A stretch of DNA of 7,434 nt, from NCBI GenBank assembly GCA_947623755.1, contig CANQHB010000039.1, positions 1 through 7,434 of the forward strand, written 5' to 3'. Below, in pieces: positions 1-5,260 of this stretch. Position 1 is the first letter of the stretch; the number at the start of each line of letters is the position of its first letter. The notes under the pieces were generated by a model. That model saw only the letters and a program-made list of their open reading frames with translations, was not told the DNA's origin and did not search any database. The position numbers were made by a program, and so were the translations under genes. Origin of the DNA: an uncultured Bacilli bacterium. GTDB lineage: Bacteria > Bacillota_I > Bacilli_A > RF39 > UBA660.

Positions 1-197
1 AGTATCATGAACAATATCATAATCTAAATATTATTTATAATGATACTTTTCATGGCCGTTATCTAATAATTGATAACCAAACAATCTATCATTGTGGAAC
101 CTCTCTAAATCATGCTGGGGCTAAAACATTTAGTATTAACAAATTATCAGACTTAGAAGTAATATCCAGTATTCTTACCAAAATAAAAAATATTTAG
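1..197 (+). CDS. 3' end of a gene resembling the C-terminus of ORF6N-domain proteins (partial)
   Basis: An open frame enters from the left edge (first full codon at base 3) and runs 64 codons to TAG at 195-197. The visible tail contains a segment NDTFHGRYLIIDNQTIYHCG followed by a Ser-Leu-Asn-His-Ala-Gly-Ala-Lys stretch. From memory this resembles the C-terminal part of ORF6N/KilA-N-type proteins of Firmicutes and Bacteroidetes, which typically read HDRF-x-IID-x-K-x-x-YHIGASLKDLGKK. In those proteins the N-terminal ORF6N domain is a putative DNA-binding domain often linked to phages and mobile elements. That domain is outside the window, so the assignment rests on the tail alone. The typical HDR is HGR here and GASLKDLGKK is GTSLNHAGAK, so the copy is somewhat divergent. 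The stop overlaps the stop of the convergent membrane-protein gene by 3 bases. Confidence 0.55.
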   Translation, partial: YHEQYHNLNIIYNDTFHGRYLIIDNQTIYHCGTSLNHAGAKTFSINKLSDLEVISSILTKIKNI

Positions 198-715
198 CCT
201 CGGCCAAATATTCCTTTTCCATAATCATAAAATATTCCTAAATCTAAAGGATAGTATGTTAAAAAGGCATTTAAAATACTTACGCCTAAAAATCCAATTA
301 TAGCATAACGCTCTAAGTTTTTATCATAGGTTTTATTTAACAACAAATAATTTAAGTATTGACTAATTGCAATCGCAATAAAGAAAATTATAAAAGTAAC
401 AATAATATTATCTTGGGTTTTTAACACTAAATAAAAAATAGGGGTAAATATCACCATAACTAATAAAGCACAAACTAAACTAGAAACAAAACCTGCCCAT
501 AAAGTATTCTTGCGGTCTTTATAATATATTTTTTCTAATATACTCCAAATTAGAAAAGAACCAATTATAATTTTGTTATGTTCCCAAATACTTTCGTTAA
601 CCGGAAACAATAAAGAAGTAAAAAAGTTCGGCCACCAGGTATAAATAAAATGGAGTAGACTACTAAGTAAAAAAATCCCAAAGACACTAATTATTTTCCA
701 TTTTTTTAATGTCAT
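194..715 (-). CDS. DUF6512-like integral membrane protein
   Basis: Encodes a 173-residue, strongly hydrophobic protein with about five predicted membrane helices (roughly residues 8-27, 47-63, 72-98, 103-126 and 136-155) and a basic N-terminus (MTLKKWK). The motif FPVNESIWEH at residues 37-46 is what I recognise from DUF6512 membrane proteins, whose function is unknown; the rest of the chain fits only by hydrophobicity and length. The ATG at 715 is preceded by AGGTGAT at a normal distance, and a TATAAT box lies just upstream of that site. The L28 gene lies upstream on the same strand with no terminator hairpin in the 54-base gap, so read-through from rpmB is possible. The 3' end overlaps the stop of the convergent ORF6N-like gene. 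No catalytic residues can be proposed. Confidence 0.78.
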   Translation of the reverse strand: MTLKKWKIISVFGIFLLSSLLHFIYTWWPNFFTSLLFPVNESIWEHNKIIIGSFLIWSILEKIYYKDRKNTLWAGFVSSLVCALLVMVIFTPIFYLVLKTQDNIIVTFIIFFIAIAISQYLNYLLLNKTYDKNLERYAIIGFLGVSILNAFLTYYPLDLGIFYDYGKGIFGRG

Positions 716-733
716 AAAAAAATCACCTACTAT

Positions 734-739
734 ATTATA
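734..739 (-). promoter_or_regulatory. -10 box for the DUF6512-like gene
   Basis: Read on the minus strand, TATAAT ends 18 bases before the ATG at 715, and the AGGTGAT ribosome-binding site starts a few bases after it. At 17-base spacing the -35 position reads TCATAA, which is poor, so only the -10 element is convincing. Confidence 0.4.
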
Positions 740-769
740 GGCAATTTATTTTATTTTTATGAATTAAAT

Positions 770-931
770 TTACTTTTCTAGTGTTCTAGCTTCTCTAGCA
801 CTAATTCTTACTTTAGTTCCTTGAATAGTCTTTTTTTGAATATTAGGTTTTTGTTTCATTTTTGTCGCATTTAAAGCATGACTTCTTTTATTACCTGTTA
901 AAGGTTTCTTTGCTGTAACTTTCTTTGCCAT
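770..931 (-). CDS. rpmB: 50S ribosomal protein L28
   Basis: This 53-residue basic protein begins MAKKVTAKKPLTGNKRSHAL. It carries the L28 signature Thr-Gly-Asn-Lys-Arg-Ser-His-Ala-Leu-Asn-Ala-Thr-Lys at residues 12-24, a Pro-Asn-Ile-Gln segment at 29-32, and KVRISAREARTL at 40-51, matching the VSARALKSGK region of Bacillus L28. L28 is a structural protein of the large ribosomal subunit. Usual bacterial L28 is about 61-78 residues, so this copy is short: it lacks a couple of N-terminal residues, the beta-hairpin between PNIQK and the SAR motif is trimmed, and the C-terminus stops just after the SAR helix. It contains no cysteine, so it is a zinc-free form. A strong GGAGGTGG site lies 5 bases before the ATG. 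A sigma-A promoter lies upstream at 965-993. Confidence 0.9.
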   Translation of the reverse strand: MAKKVTAKKPLTGNKRSHALNATKMKQKPNIQKKTIQGTKVRISAREARTLEK

Positions 932-964
932 ATTGCCACCTCCAAAATTTCTTTTACTCCTAAG

Positions 965-993
965 ATTTTACTATATTATATGGTAAAAGTCAA
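965..993 (-). promoter_or_regulatory. sigma-A promoter of rpmB
   Basis: On the minus strand, TTGACT (988-993) is separated by 17 bases from TAAAAT (965-970). The -10 box ends 33 bases before the rpmB ATG, leaving room for a normal leader with GGAGGTGG. The same pair of hexamers at the same spacing recurs in front of the small-RNA candidate near 2965-2993. Confidence 0.6.
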
Positions 994-1012
994 TTTATTT
1001 ATGCTAACTTTG

Positions 1013-1040
1013 GTATATTTATCCCCAGTTTTCATAAAGT
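1013..1040 (+). promoter_or_regulatory. Putative sigma-E (mother-cell sporulation) promoter of the spoVID-ysxE-like operon
   Basis: GTATATT (1013-1019), 13 bases, then CATAAAGT (1033-1040) closely fits the Bacillus sigma-E pattern as I recall it (-35 near KMATATT, 13-15 base spacer, -10 near CATACAHT). spoVID of Bacillus subtilis is transcribed by sigma-E, so the biology agrees. No comparably good sigma-A pair is visible upstream of this gene. The predicted transcript would start near 1046-1048, inside or just before the AGGAG site. Confidence 0.5.
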
Positions 1041-1058
1041 TTTTTAGGAGATGATTTA

Positions 1059-1802
1059 ATGAATTGTAAAATACCATTTACGAAAGACATTGATTTCGAG
1101 CGCAAACTATATGAAATTACTTCAATTAGTTTAGAACACGAAATAAAAGTAGAAGAGGGCACTTTAAAAGGAAATTTTATTGTATCCGGCGATTATAAAA
1201 GCCATGAAGTAAGCGTCAACAAAGAACCTTTTAGTTATATTCTTCCCTTTGAAATTTCTTTAGCGGAAGATATTGATGAAAATACCGTGGAATTTATGAT
1301 TGAAGATTTTACTTACGAAATTATTGAAAACAAAATTCTACGGGTAAATATCGACTTTAATGTAATTGGCAGTAAGAAAGAAGAACCTAGTCCTAAAGAA
1401 GAAAGTACAGACCGGTTATTTAAAGAAACCACTGATTTATTCCCTGAATCTAATGATATGTTAGAACCAATTAATACTGTTTTAGAAGAAGATACCCAAG
1501 TTAAAACGGAAACTCTAAAAAATCCTACCGAAAAAATAAATATCCAAGATAACAATATTAACGAAAATGTAACCACTTTAACGGAAAATAAAACCACGAC
1601 CAGTGAAGACACGATTATAAACAACCTTAAAGTTACCGATGATGAATACGCCACCTATCATATCCATATGGTAAGTGATGGGGAATCAGTAGAAACAATT
1701 TGCAATATGTATAATTCCGATATGAGCCATCTAAGTGAATACAACGATTTATCTAGCCTTACTGCTGGCGATAAACTAATAATTCCTGATTCTAATGAAT
1801 AA
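1059..1802 (+). CDS. spoVID: SpoVID-like spore coat morphogenetic protein with C-terminal LysM domain
   Basis: A 247-residue protein in three parts. Residues 1 to about 104 form a beta-rich domain with pattern 'SISLEHEIKVEEGTLKG-F-V-GDY … PFSYILPFEISL … FTYEIIENKILRVNIDF', resembling the N-terminal domain of Bacillus SpoVID and related spore-coat/SPOCS-type domains. Residues 105-195 are a low-complexity, acidic and Thr/Asn-rich linker. Residues 198-247 form a LysM domain (HMVSDGESVETICNMYNSDM, then Asn-Asp-Leu … Leu-Thr-Ala-Gly-Asp-Lys-Leu-Ile-Ile-Pro). In Bacillus, SpoVID drives coat encasement of the forespore and its LysM contributes to localisation. At 247 residues it is less than half the roughly 575 residues of B. 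subtilis SpoVID, mainly because of a shorter linker. AGGAG precedes the ATG by 8 bases. The CotS-family gene starts inside its last codons, in the spoVID-ysxE order. Confidence 0.72.
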   Translation: MNCKIPFTKDIDFERKLYEITSISLEHEIKVEEGTLKGNFIVSGDYKSHEVSVNKEPFSYILPFEISLAEDIDENTVEFMIEDFTYEIIENKILRVNIDFNVIGSKKEEPSPKEESTDRLFKETTDLFPESNDMLEPINTVLEEDTQVKTETLKNPTEKINIQDNNINENVTTLTENKTTTSEDTIINNLKVTDDEYATYHIHMVSDGESVETICNMYNSDMSHLSEYNDLSSLTAGDKLIIPDSNE

Positions 1803-2691
1803 TGCTTTAGAAGAACTAAAAAATGATTATAAACCTTATCGCCTAACCAAAAAGAAAAATGTCACAATTATTGATTCTACAAGTGGTTCCTATGTTATCA
1901 AAGAAAAAAAGAATGATAAAGTAAGCAATGCTTATCATTACTTATTAAGTCGCAACTTCGATTATTTTCCCAAACTAGCTTCCGAAAATAGAGATGACGT
2001 TAATGTTTTTGAATACATCGATGAAGTAGGGGAACCACTGGAACAAAAAGCCCTAGATATGATTGAACTAGTGGCTTTATTACACAATAAAACCACTTAC
2101 TACAAAGAAATAACTGAGGATAAATATAAAAAAATTTATGATAACTTAAAAAATAACATATTATATAGTAAAAACAACTATGATAATTTATACAATATCT
2201 TAATTACCGAGGTTTATCCTAGTCCTAGCCATTATCTCTTAATTCGCAATATTTATAAAATTTTTTCAGCTTTAGATTTTGCCGAAGACTTATTAGATAA
2301 ATGGTACAATAACTCTAAAGATGATTTAAAAGAGCGGGTGGCTTTTATTCATAACAATTTAGAAACATCCCATTTTTTAAGAAACGATAAAGAATATCTT
2401 ATCAGTTGGGAAAAGTCCACCATCGATTCACCCATTCTTGATTTAATAAACTTTTACCAAAAAGAATACATGCACCTCGATTTTGAACCCATCTTAAATA
2501 AATATTTAAAAAGTTATCCGCTAAAAGATAATGAATTAGACCTCTTCTTTATCGTCATAAGTATTCCACCCATCATTACTTTATCTGATGATGAATTTGC
2601 CACGACCAAAATTATTCGCGAAAAACTTGATTATTTATTTAAAACTGAAAACTTAATCAAGAAGTTGCGGCCTAATGTCGAGGATACATAA
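1795..2691 (+). CDS. ysxE: YsxE-like spore coat protein of the CotS family (probable pseudokinase)
   Basis: A 298-residue protein with the overall pattern of the CotS/aminoglycoside-phosphotransferase fold: an N-lobe with a Tyr-Val-Ile-Lys strand (K36), FEYIDEVGEPLEQ near 72-84 as a hinge-like segment, the helix IELVALLHNKT (90-100), and a C-lobe around 182-222. The catalytic loop, normally HGDxxxxNxL, reads HNNLETSHFL at 186-195, and the metal-binding ID(W/F) strand reads LISWEKS at 202-208, so both usual aspartates are replaced (by Asn188 and Ser204). The following DSPILDLINF fits the family's D-P-x-x-D-L brace. I infer a structural coat protein rather than an active kinase. The start overlaps the SpoVID-like gene by 8 bases and has no clear Shine-Dalgarno sequence, so translation is probably coupled. 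The name rests on adjacency to spoVID as well as on the fold. Confidence 0.7.
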   Translation: MNNALEELKNDYKPYRLTKKKNVTIIDSTSGSYVIKEKKNDKVSNAYHYLLSRNFDYFPKLASENRDDVNVFEYIDEVGEPLEQKALDMIELVALLHNKTTYYKEITEDKYKKIYDNLKNNILYSKNNYDNLYNILITEVYPSPSHYLLIRNIYKIFSALDFAEDLLDKWYNNSKDDLKERVAFIHNNLETSHFLRNDKEYLISWEKSTIDSPILDLINFYQKEYMHLDFEPILNKYLKSYPLKDNELDLFFIVISIPPIITLSDDEFATTKIIREKLDYLFKTENLIKKLRPNVEDT

Positions 2692-2860
2692 TTCGAAATA
2701 ATAAATAAAAAAGTAAAAAAACTTCAATAAGCAAAATAAATAAATTAAACCGAAGTGGCAAAATTAAAGTTATAATAATTTGATAAAAAATTAATATTGA
2801 TAAAGCAAAAATTGCAATAACGGTAAAAAATCCTCCACCAAAATTTCTATTTGGATACAT
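2672..2860 (-). CDS. Small two-helix membrane protein, unknown function
   Basis: A 62-residue protein, not recognised. It starts MYPNRNFGGGFF and then has two hydrophobic stretches, about residues 10-34 and 37-58, separated only by the short polar kink PLRFN; the tail is Arg-Ile-Met-Tyr-Pro-Arg-His. The ATG at 2860 has a good AGGTGAT site about 6 bases upstream on the minus strand, which is the main reason to accept it. A possible promoter (TTGCTA, 16 bases, TAAGAT) lies upstream but is weak. Its last 20 bases lie inside the 3' end of the convergent YsxE-like gene. Short hydrophobic proteins of this kind occur in sporulation and in type I toxin-antitoxin loci, but nothing here decides between these. 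Confidence 0.5.
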   Translation of the reverse strand: MYPNRNFGGGFFTVIAIFALSILIFYQIIITLILPLRFNLFILLIEVFLLFYLLFRIMYPRH

Positions 2861-2964
2861 TTATATCACCTATAATATCTTATGATTTGTGCAAGTTTTA
2901 GCAATTATCTTCACCCAAACTCTAAAATAAAATGCCAAGTTCATGTTTACCAGGTAGAAAGTTG
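2861..2964. other. Intergenic stretch with no convincing gene
   Basis: This is the left third of the 336-base gap between the small membrane protein and the next gene. It holds the upstream region of the minus-strand gene, including its AGGTGAT site, and otherwise AT-rich sequence without a stable hairpin. A 45-codon ATG frame at 2932-3069 has no ribosome-binding site and runs through the RNA hairpins described below, so it is not taken as a gene. Confidence 0.5.
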
Positions 2965-2993
2965 TTGACTATTACTGAGAGTAAATATAAAAT
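2965..2993 (+). promoter_or_regulatory. sigma-A promoter of a small-RNA candidate
   Basis: TTGACT (2965-2970), a 17-base spacer, then TAAAAT (2988-2993). This matches the rpmB promoter hexamers and spacing exactly. The expected start is near base 3000, immediately before a hairpin, and no reading frame with a ribosome-binding site follows before the terminator at 3099. Confidence 0.55.
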
Positions 2994-2999
2994 TAAAGT

Positions 3000-3099
3000 A
3001 TGCAGAAAAAATTTTATTTTCTGTATCATGAGCATTCGACCGTTATCCAAACTCTCTTTTCGGCTGTAAAAAGCCCTCGTTGGTCGAGTGCTCTTTTTT
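3000..3099 (+). ncRNA. Candidate small non-coding RNA, about 100 nt, unrecognised
   Basis: The predicted transcript runs from about 3000 to the T-tract at 3094-3099. It starts with a 9-bp hairpin (3001-3009 with 3017-3025, loop 3010-3016; core CAGAAAA/TTTTCTG), then a four-base linker, then a 13-bp stem (3030-3042 with 3081-3093, including two G-U pairs) followed by six Ts. The 38-base apical region of the long stem is itself structured: either GGCT/AGCC (3062-3065 with 3072-3075) or the mutually exclusive CTTTT/AAAAG (3056-3060 with 3069-3073). The loop has the pyrimidine-rich ACTCTCTTTTC and a CCCTC at 3074-3078 that is complementary to the GAGGG core of ribosome-binding sites. I do not recognise 6S, tmRNA, SRP RNA, RNase P or a known riboswitch. 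A regulatory RNA is inferred; its target is unknown. Confidence 0.5.
3030..3099 (+). terminator. Intrinsic terminator with unusually large apical domain
   Basis: GAGCATTCGACCG (3030-3042) pairs with TGGTCGAGTGCTC (3081-3093), followed directly by six Ts (3094-3099). The stem has 13 pairs with two G-U wobbles. Instead of a short loop it encloses 38 bases that can form an inner hairpin. It works only in the + direction, since no T-run lies on the other side. Confidence 0.65.
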
Positions 3100-3150
3100 A
3101 AATTTAAAAATAGTTAACTAAACGTCAAGCATTTTACACCAATTTGCTAA

Positions 3151-3180
3151 TTGAAGATTACCCTAATTTTATGATATAAT
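3151..3180 (+). promoter_or_regulatory. Promoter of the tail-anchored protein/YutD-like operon
   Basis: TTGAAG (3151-3156), 18-base spacer, TATAAT (3175-3180) with an upstream TG (3172-3173) making an extended -10. The -10 box ends only 16 bases before the chosen ATG, so the expected start near 3187 falls within the Shine-Dalgarno sequence. Confidence 0.55.
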
Positions 3181-3184
3181 AAAC

Positions 3185-3190
3185 GAGGTG
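3185..3190 (+). promoter_or_regulatory. Ribosome-binding site that decides the start at 3197
   Basis: GAGGTG lies 6 bases before ATG 3197. An in-frame GTG at 3188 is part of this site itself, so it is unlikely to be the start codon. Confidence 0.65.
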
Positions 3191-3196
3191 AATAAT

Positions 3197-4033
3197 ATGA
3201 GGGAAGAGTATTTTGTTAATATTGCTTTTGACCAAGCTATTAAACTATATCTTAATACTAGAGCTAATCCTAATAGCCTTAACTATAACTCTTTTTTAGT
3301 CATAGTTATTCGCATTCTTGTCTTAATATATGGAGAAGCTGATATCTTAAATCCTTATTATTTAAAAAACAATGTCGCTTTTTTAAATAATTTATCTAAA
3401 TATGGTTTAAGTAAATCGGACGTTGCTATTTTAAAATCGGACTTCCTTAGTTATTACAATTTTGAATCCGAAAATGTTAAAAGAACTATTAAACTAAAGA
3501 ATCCTTATTTTACCAATATTTTAAAAATATTAGTAGACATGTTTATTTTAAAAAAGCAAAACTACCATGTTAACTATTATGAAGAAGAAGAATTTTTAGA
3601 TTTAGCTTATACTAGTCACACGACTAATCCATTGCGGGTTTCTTATAATTATTTAGTAAGTGACGACCCCAAATATATTGAAAAGTATTATTATTCCAAA
3701 ATAAATTCTTTAGATGTTACCAAAGATTTAAGTAACACTATTAATATGAATTTAAATTTAGAAGCTTTAAAATATGTAGGAGTAAATTTAACTAATCTTC
3801 CTAATTTAAGTGACCAAGATTTAATTAACGCCCAAAAAAGAGCTTATAATTATTTTGAAGTAGACGCAACTAAACCCAATCGGGATGAACAATTACAAAC
3901 TAATTTAGAATACTTAAAAAATTATGGTAAGAAAAAAATCACCACCGGTAATGGTTACGTTGATATTTTATTACTAATGAGTGTTATTGCCACTTCCTTT
4001 AGTATTTTTACCATTATAATTTTTAGTTTATAG
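3197..4033 (+). CDS. Unrecognised protein with a C-terminal membrane anchor
   Basis: A 278-residue protein that I do not recognise. It is rich in Asn, Tyr and Leu. The body (residues 1 to about 240) looks helical and soluble, with a hydrophobic stretch near 28-42 (YNSFLVIVIRILVLIYG, probably a buried helix) and a Lys-Lys-rich segment before the end. The last 25 or so residues (YVDILLLMSVIATSFSIFTI and on) form a single membrane segment running to the C-terminus, and no signal peptide is visible, so it looks tail-anchored with its body in the cytoplasm. The start ATG 3197 is chosen because the upstream in-frame GTG is part of the GAGGTG site. It has its own promoter, and the YutD-like gene follows after 8 bases, so the two form an operon. 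In this spore-coat neighbourhood a sporulation role is possible but not shown. Confidence 0.8.
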   Translation: MREEYFVNIAFDQAIKLYLNTRANPNSLNYNSFLVIVIRILVLIYGEADILNPYYLKNNVAFLNNLSKYGLSKSDVAILKSDFLSYYNFESENVKRTIKLKNPYFTNILKILVDMFILKKQNYHVNYYEEEEFLDLAYTSHTTNPLRVSYNYLVSDDPKYIEKYYYSKINSLDVTKDLSNTINMNLNLEALKYVGVNLTNLPNLSDQDLINAQKRAYNYFEVDATKPNRDEQLQTNLEYLKNYGKKKITTGNGYVDILLLMSVIATSFSIFTIIIFSL

Positions 4034-4041
4034 GAGGTTTT

Positions 4042-4326
4042 ATGGAAATTATTGAAGTAAATGGCCGCAAATATGAGGTCGTAAAAAATTATAAAGAAGC
4101 ATTAAATATTCCTGAGTTAGAAGAAAAACTAACAGATTATTTTGATGATTTTGATTATATCGTCGGGGATATTGCTTACAATAAATTACGTTTAAAAGGT
4201 TTTAATGATGAGGGCAACAAAAACTTTAAACCTTTAAATGACGTTAAAAGGGTAGAAGAATATATTGCCAATAATTGTGCTTACGGTTGTAAGTGGTTTA
4301 TGATAAAAACAATAAAAGATTGCTAA
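4042..4326 (+). CDS. yutD: YutD-like protein (DUF1027)
   Basis: A 94-residue protein with the YutD/DUF1027 core: DYFDDFDYIVGDIAYNKLRL at residues 32-51, then KGF, then a C-terminal half with Val-Glu-Glu-Tyr-Ile and NCAYGCKWFMIK at 78-89. In Bacillus YutD the same block reads approximately YDYIVGDWGYGQLRLKGF, with a C-x-F/Y-G-C-x-x-F/Y-x-x-K end. The family is widespread in Bacilli; its biochemical role is unknown to me. An AGGAGG site (4032-4037) overlaps the stop codon of the tail-anchored gene, 4 bases before the ATG, so the two genes are translated from one message. The final cysteine is the last residue. Compared with the Bacillus pattern, the Trp in VGDWGY is replaced by Ile. Confidence 0.85.
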   Translation: MEIIEVNGRKYEVVKNYKEALNIPELEEKLTDYFDDFDYIVGDIAYNKLRLKGFNDEGNKNFKPLNDVKRVEEYIANNCAYGCKWFMIKTIKDC

Positions 4327-4335
4327 AAATCTTTT
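4314..4335 (+). terminator. Weak AT-rich hairpin after yutD, overlapping the next promoter
   Basis: AAAAGATT (4314-4321) pairs perfectly with AATCTTTT (4328-4335) around a six-base loop that includes the yutD stop codon, followed by AATTT. The only G-C pair is at 4318/4331, so it would be a poor terminator. It also contains the -35 box of the next gene. Confidence 0.35.
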
Positions 4336-4348
4336 AATTTGATATAAT
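4320..4348 (+). promoter_or_regulatory. Extended -10 promoter of the 4375 gene
   Basis: TTGCTA (4320-4325), 17-base spacer, TATAAT (4343-4348) with TG at 4340-4341 giving TGATATAAT. The -35 box overlaps the yutD stop. The leader before the AGAGGGA site would be a little longer here than at neighbouring genes. Confidence 0.6.
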
Positions 4349-4374
4349 GAATAAAAGAATAGAGGGACTAAAAA

Positions 4375-5220
4375 ATGACAAAAATAACAATTACCAAAAA
4401 AATGGGGGGCATAGAAGCTTTAAATCTTCTTAGTGCTTTTAAAGTTGAAACTAATACTTATCTCGTTTTAGATAGTGAACGGACTGGTTCGATGGGCCTA
4501 CCTATTATATATGTTACAAAATATACTGACCATTTAGAAAAAATAATTGATGACAATGAATGGCAATCTGTAAAAAATTATTTAAAAGGTATTATTAATG
4601 GAACTAACTTTGAATATGTAAATGTTCCAACTAGTATTACCGCGGATGAAGCTTATTATAAAGAGTTATCTTTACCAAATCTTGATTCATTTAATGCGAT
4701 TAAAGACCGTTATAAACCAGCTGAAAGCACCCCAGCCGAAACTTTATCAGCCCTACCGGAGGCACCAACTTCTGTTCCGGTTACGCCCGAAGTTACTCCA
4801 AATGTTGCCCCAACCGAGCCACTAATGCCTAGTGCTCCAGCTACCGCAACGGTAGTTACGACTCCTCCCCAAGAGACTGTTGCTCCAGCGCCAGCTTTTA
4901 AAGAAGAAGCCCCAGCCCCTGTAAATAATCCAACTAGTCCTGATTTTAGTACTGATAAAGAAACATTCTTAAAAGCTTGTGAGAATATGTTTGACGCTTT
5001 AATATCCAAATATCAAAAAGAATTAAAAGCTTTAGATGAAAGAGAAAAAGCGCTTACCGCTAAAGAACAAGAAATCGAAGCTAAAATGCAAAATGCTTCC
5101 GAACATTTAGCCAATGCTGAGGCGAGAGAACAAGTTGCCAATATCGCTCATGATAATGCTCAAAAAGTGATGGACTTAACTAGCATGATGCCTACTAATC
5201 CGGATATTCAAAACTCTTAA
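4375..5220 (+). CDS. Three-part protein: DUF1292-like domain, Pro/Ala-rich linker, coiled coil
   Basis: A 281-residue protein not recognised as a named family. Residues 22-75 resemble DUF1292 domains in layout: a YLVLDSERTG strand, IIYVTKY strand, then LEKIIDDNEWQSVKNYL, like the 'L-x-x-I-x-D-D-E-E-W-x-x-V' signature. Residues 114-190 are a Pro/Ala/Thr/Val/Glu linker, including GLU-ALA-PRO-type repeats. Residues 196-265 form a long charged helix with heptad character (KYQKELKALDEREKALTAKE and on), a likely coiled coil for dimerisation. There is no signal peptide or membrane segment, so it is probably cytoplasmic. The start is supported by AGAGGGA 7-8 bases upstream and a promoter. The gene stands alone as a transcription unit, closed by a terminator. 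The linker is more GC-rich than its surroundings because of Pro and Ala codons, which explains the open antisense frame there. Confidence 0.8.
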   Translation: MTKITITKKMGGIEALNLLSAFKVETNTYLVLDSERTGSMGLPIIYVTKYTDHLEKIIDDNEWQSVKNYLKGIINGTNFEYVNVPTSITADEAYYKELSLPNLDSFNAIKDRYKPAESTPAETLSALPEAPTSVPVTPEVTPNVAPTEPLMPSAPATATVVTTPPQETVAPAPAFKEEAPAPVNNPTSPDFSTDKETFLKACENMFDALISKYQKELKALDEREKALTAKEQEIEAKMQNASEHLANAEAREQVANIAHDNAQKVMDLTSMMPTNPDIQNS

Positions 5221-5247
5221 CTAAGGTTATACCAGCCTTAGTTTTTT
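5219..5247 (+). terminator. Intrinsic terminator after the 4375 gene
   Basis: AACTAAGG (5219-5226) pairs with CCTTAGTT (5235 or so to 5243), plus an inner T-G pair, around a short loop, and is followed by a run of Ts to 5247. The stem begins in the stop codon. It separates this gene from the YutH-like gene 24 bases further on. Confidence 0.75.
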
Positions 5248-5253
5248 CATATA

Positions 5254-5259
5254 TATAAT
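5254..5259 (+). promoter_or_regulatory. Possible -10 box of the YutH-like gene
   Basis: TATAAT lies between the terminator and the AGTGAT ribosome-binding site. No acceptable -35 is found at 16-18 bases, since that position falls in the terminator hairpin. The overlapping CATATATA at 5248-5255 resembles a mother-cell sigma -10 box, which would suit a coat gene, but it also lacks a matching -35. Confidence 0.3.
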
Positions 5260-5260
5260 T

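Noticed and set aside
1313..1654. Minus-strand open frame of 113 codons inside the SpoVID-like gene
   Set aside because: It is antisense to a well-supported gene, has no ribosome-binding site, and its Ser/Val-rich product is what the complement of the Glu/Thr/Asn linker would give.
2932..3069. 45-codon ATG frame in the intergenic region
   Set aside because: There is no Shine-Dalgarno sequence, it spans the promoter and both hairpins of the small-RNA unit, and its composition is unlike a conserved protein.
2672..3099. Type I toxin-antitoxin pair made of the small membrane protein and the small RNA
   Set aside because: Type I antitoxin RNAs normally overlap or pair extensively with the toxin message. 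Here the two units are divergent and I see no long complementarity, so I keep them separate.
4622..4825. Plus-strand 67-codon frame within the 4375 gene
   Set aside because: It lies in another frame of the Pro/Ala linker, has no ribosome-binding site, and its Gln/Leu/Pro composition is a by-product of the linker codons.
4710..5009. Minus-strand 99-codon frame opposite the Pro/Ala linker
   Set aside because: Its Gly/Ala/Val-rich product mirrors Pro/Ala/Thr codons of the real gene; no start signals are present.
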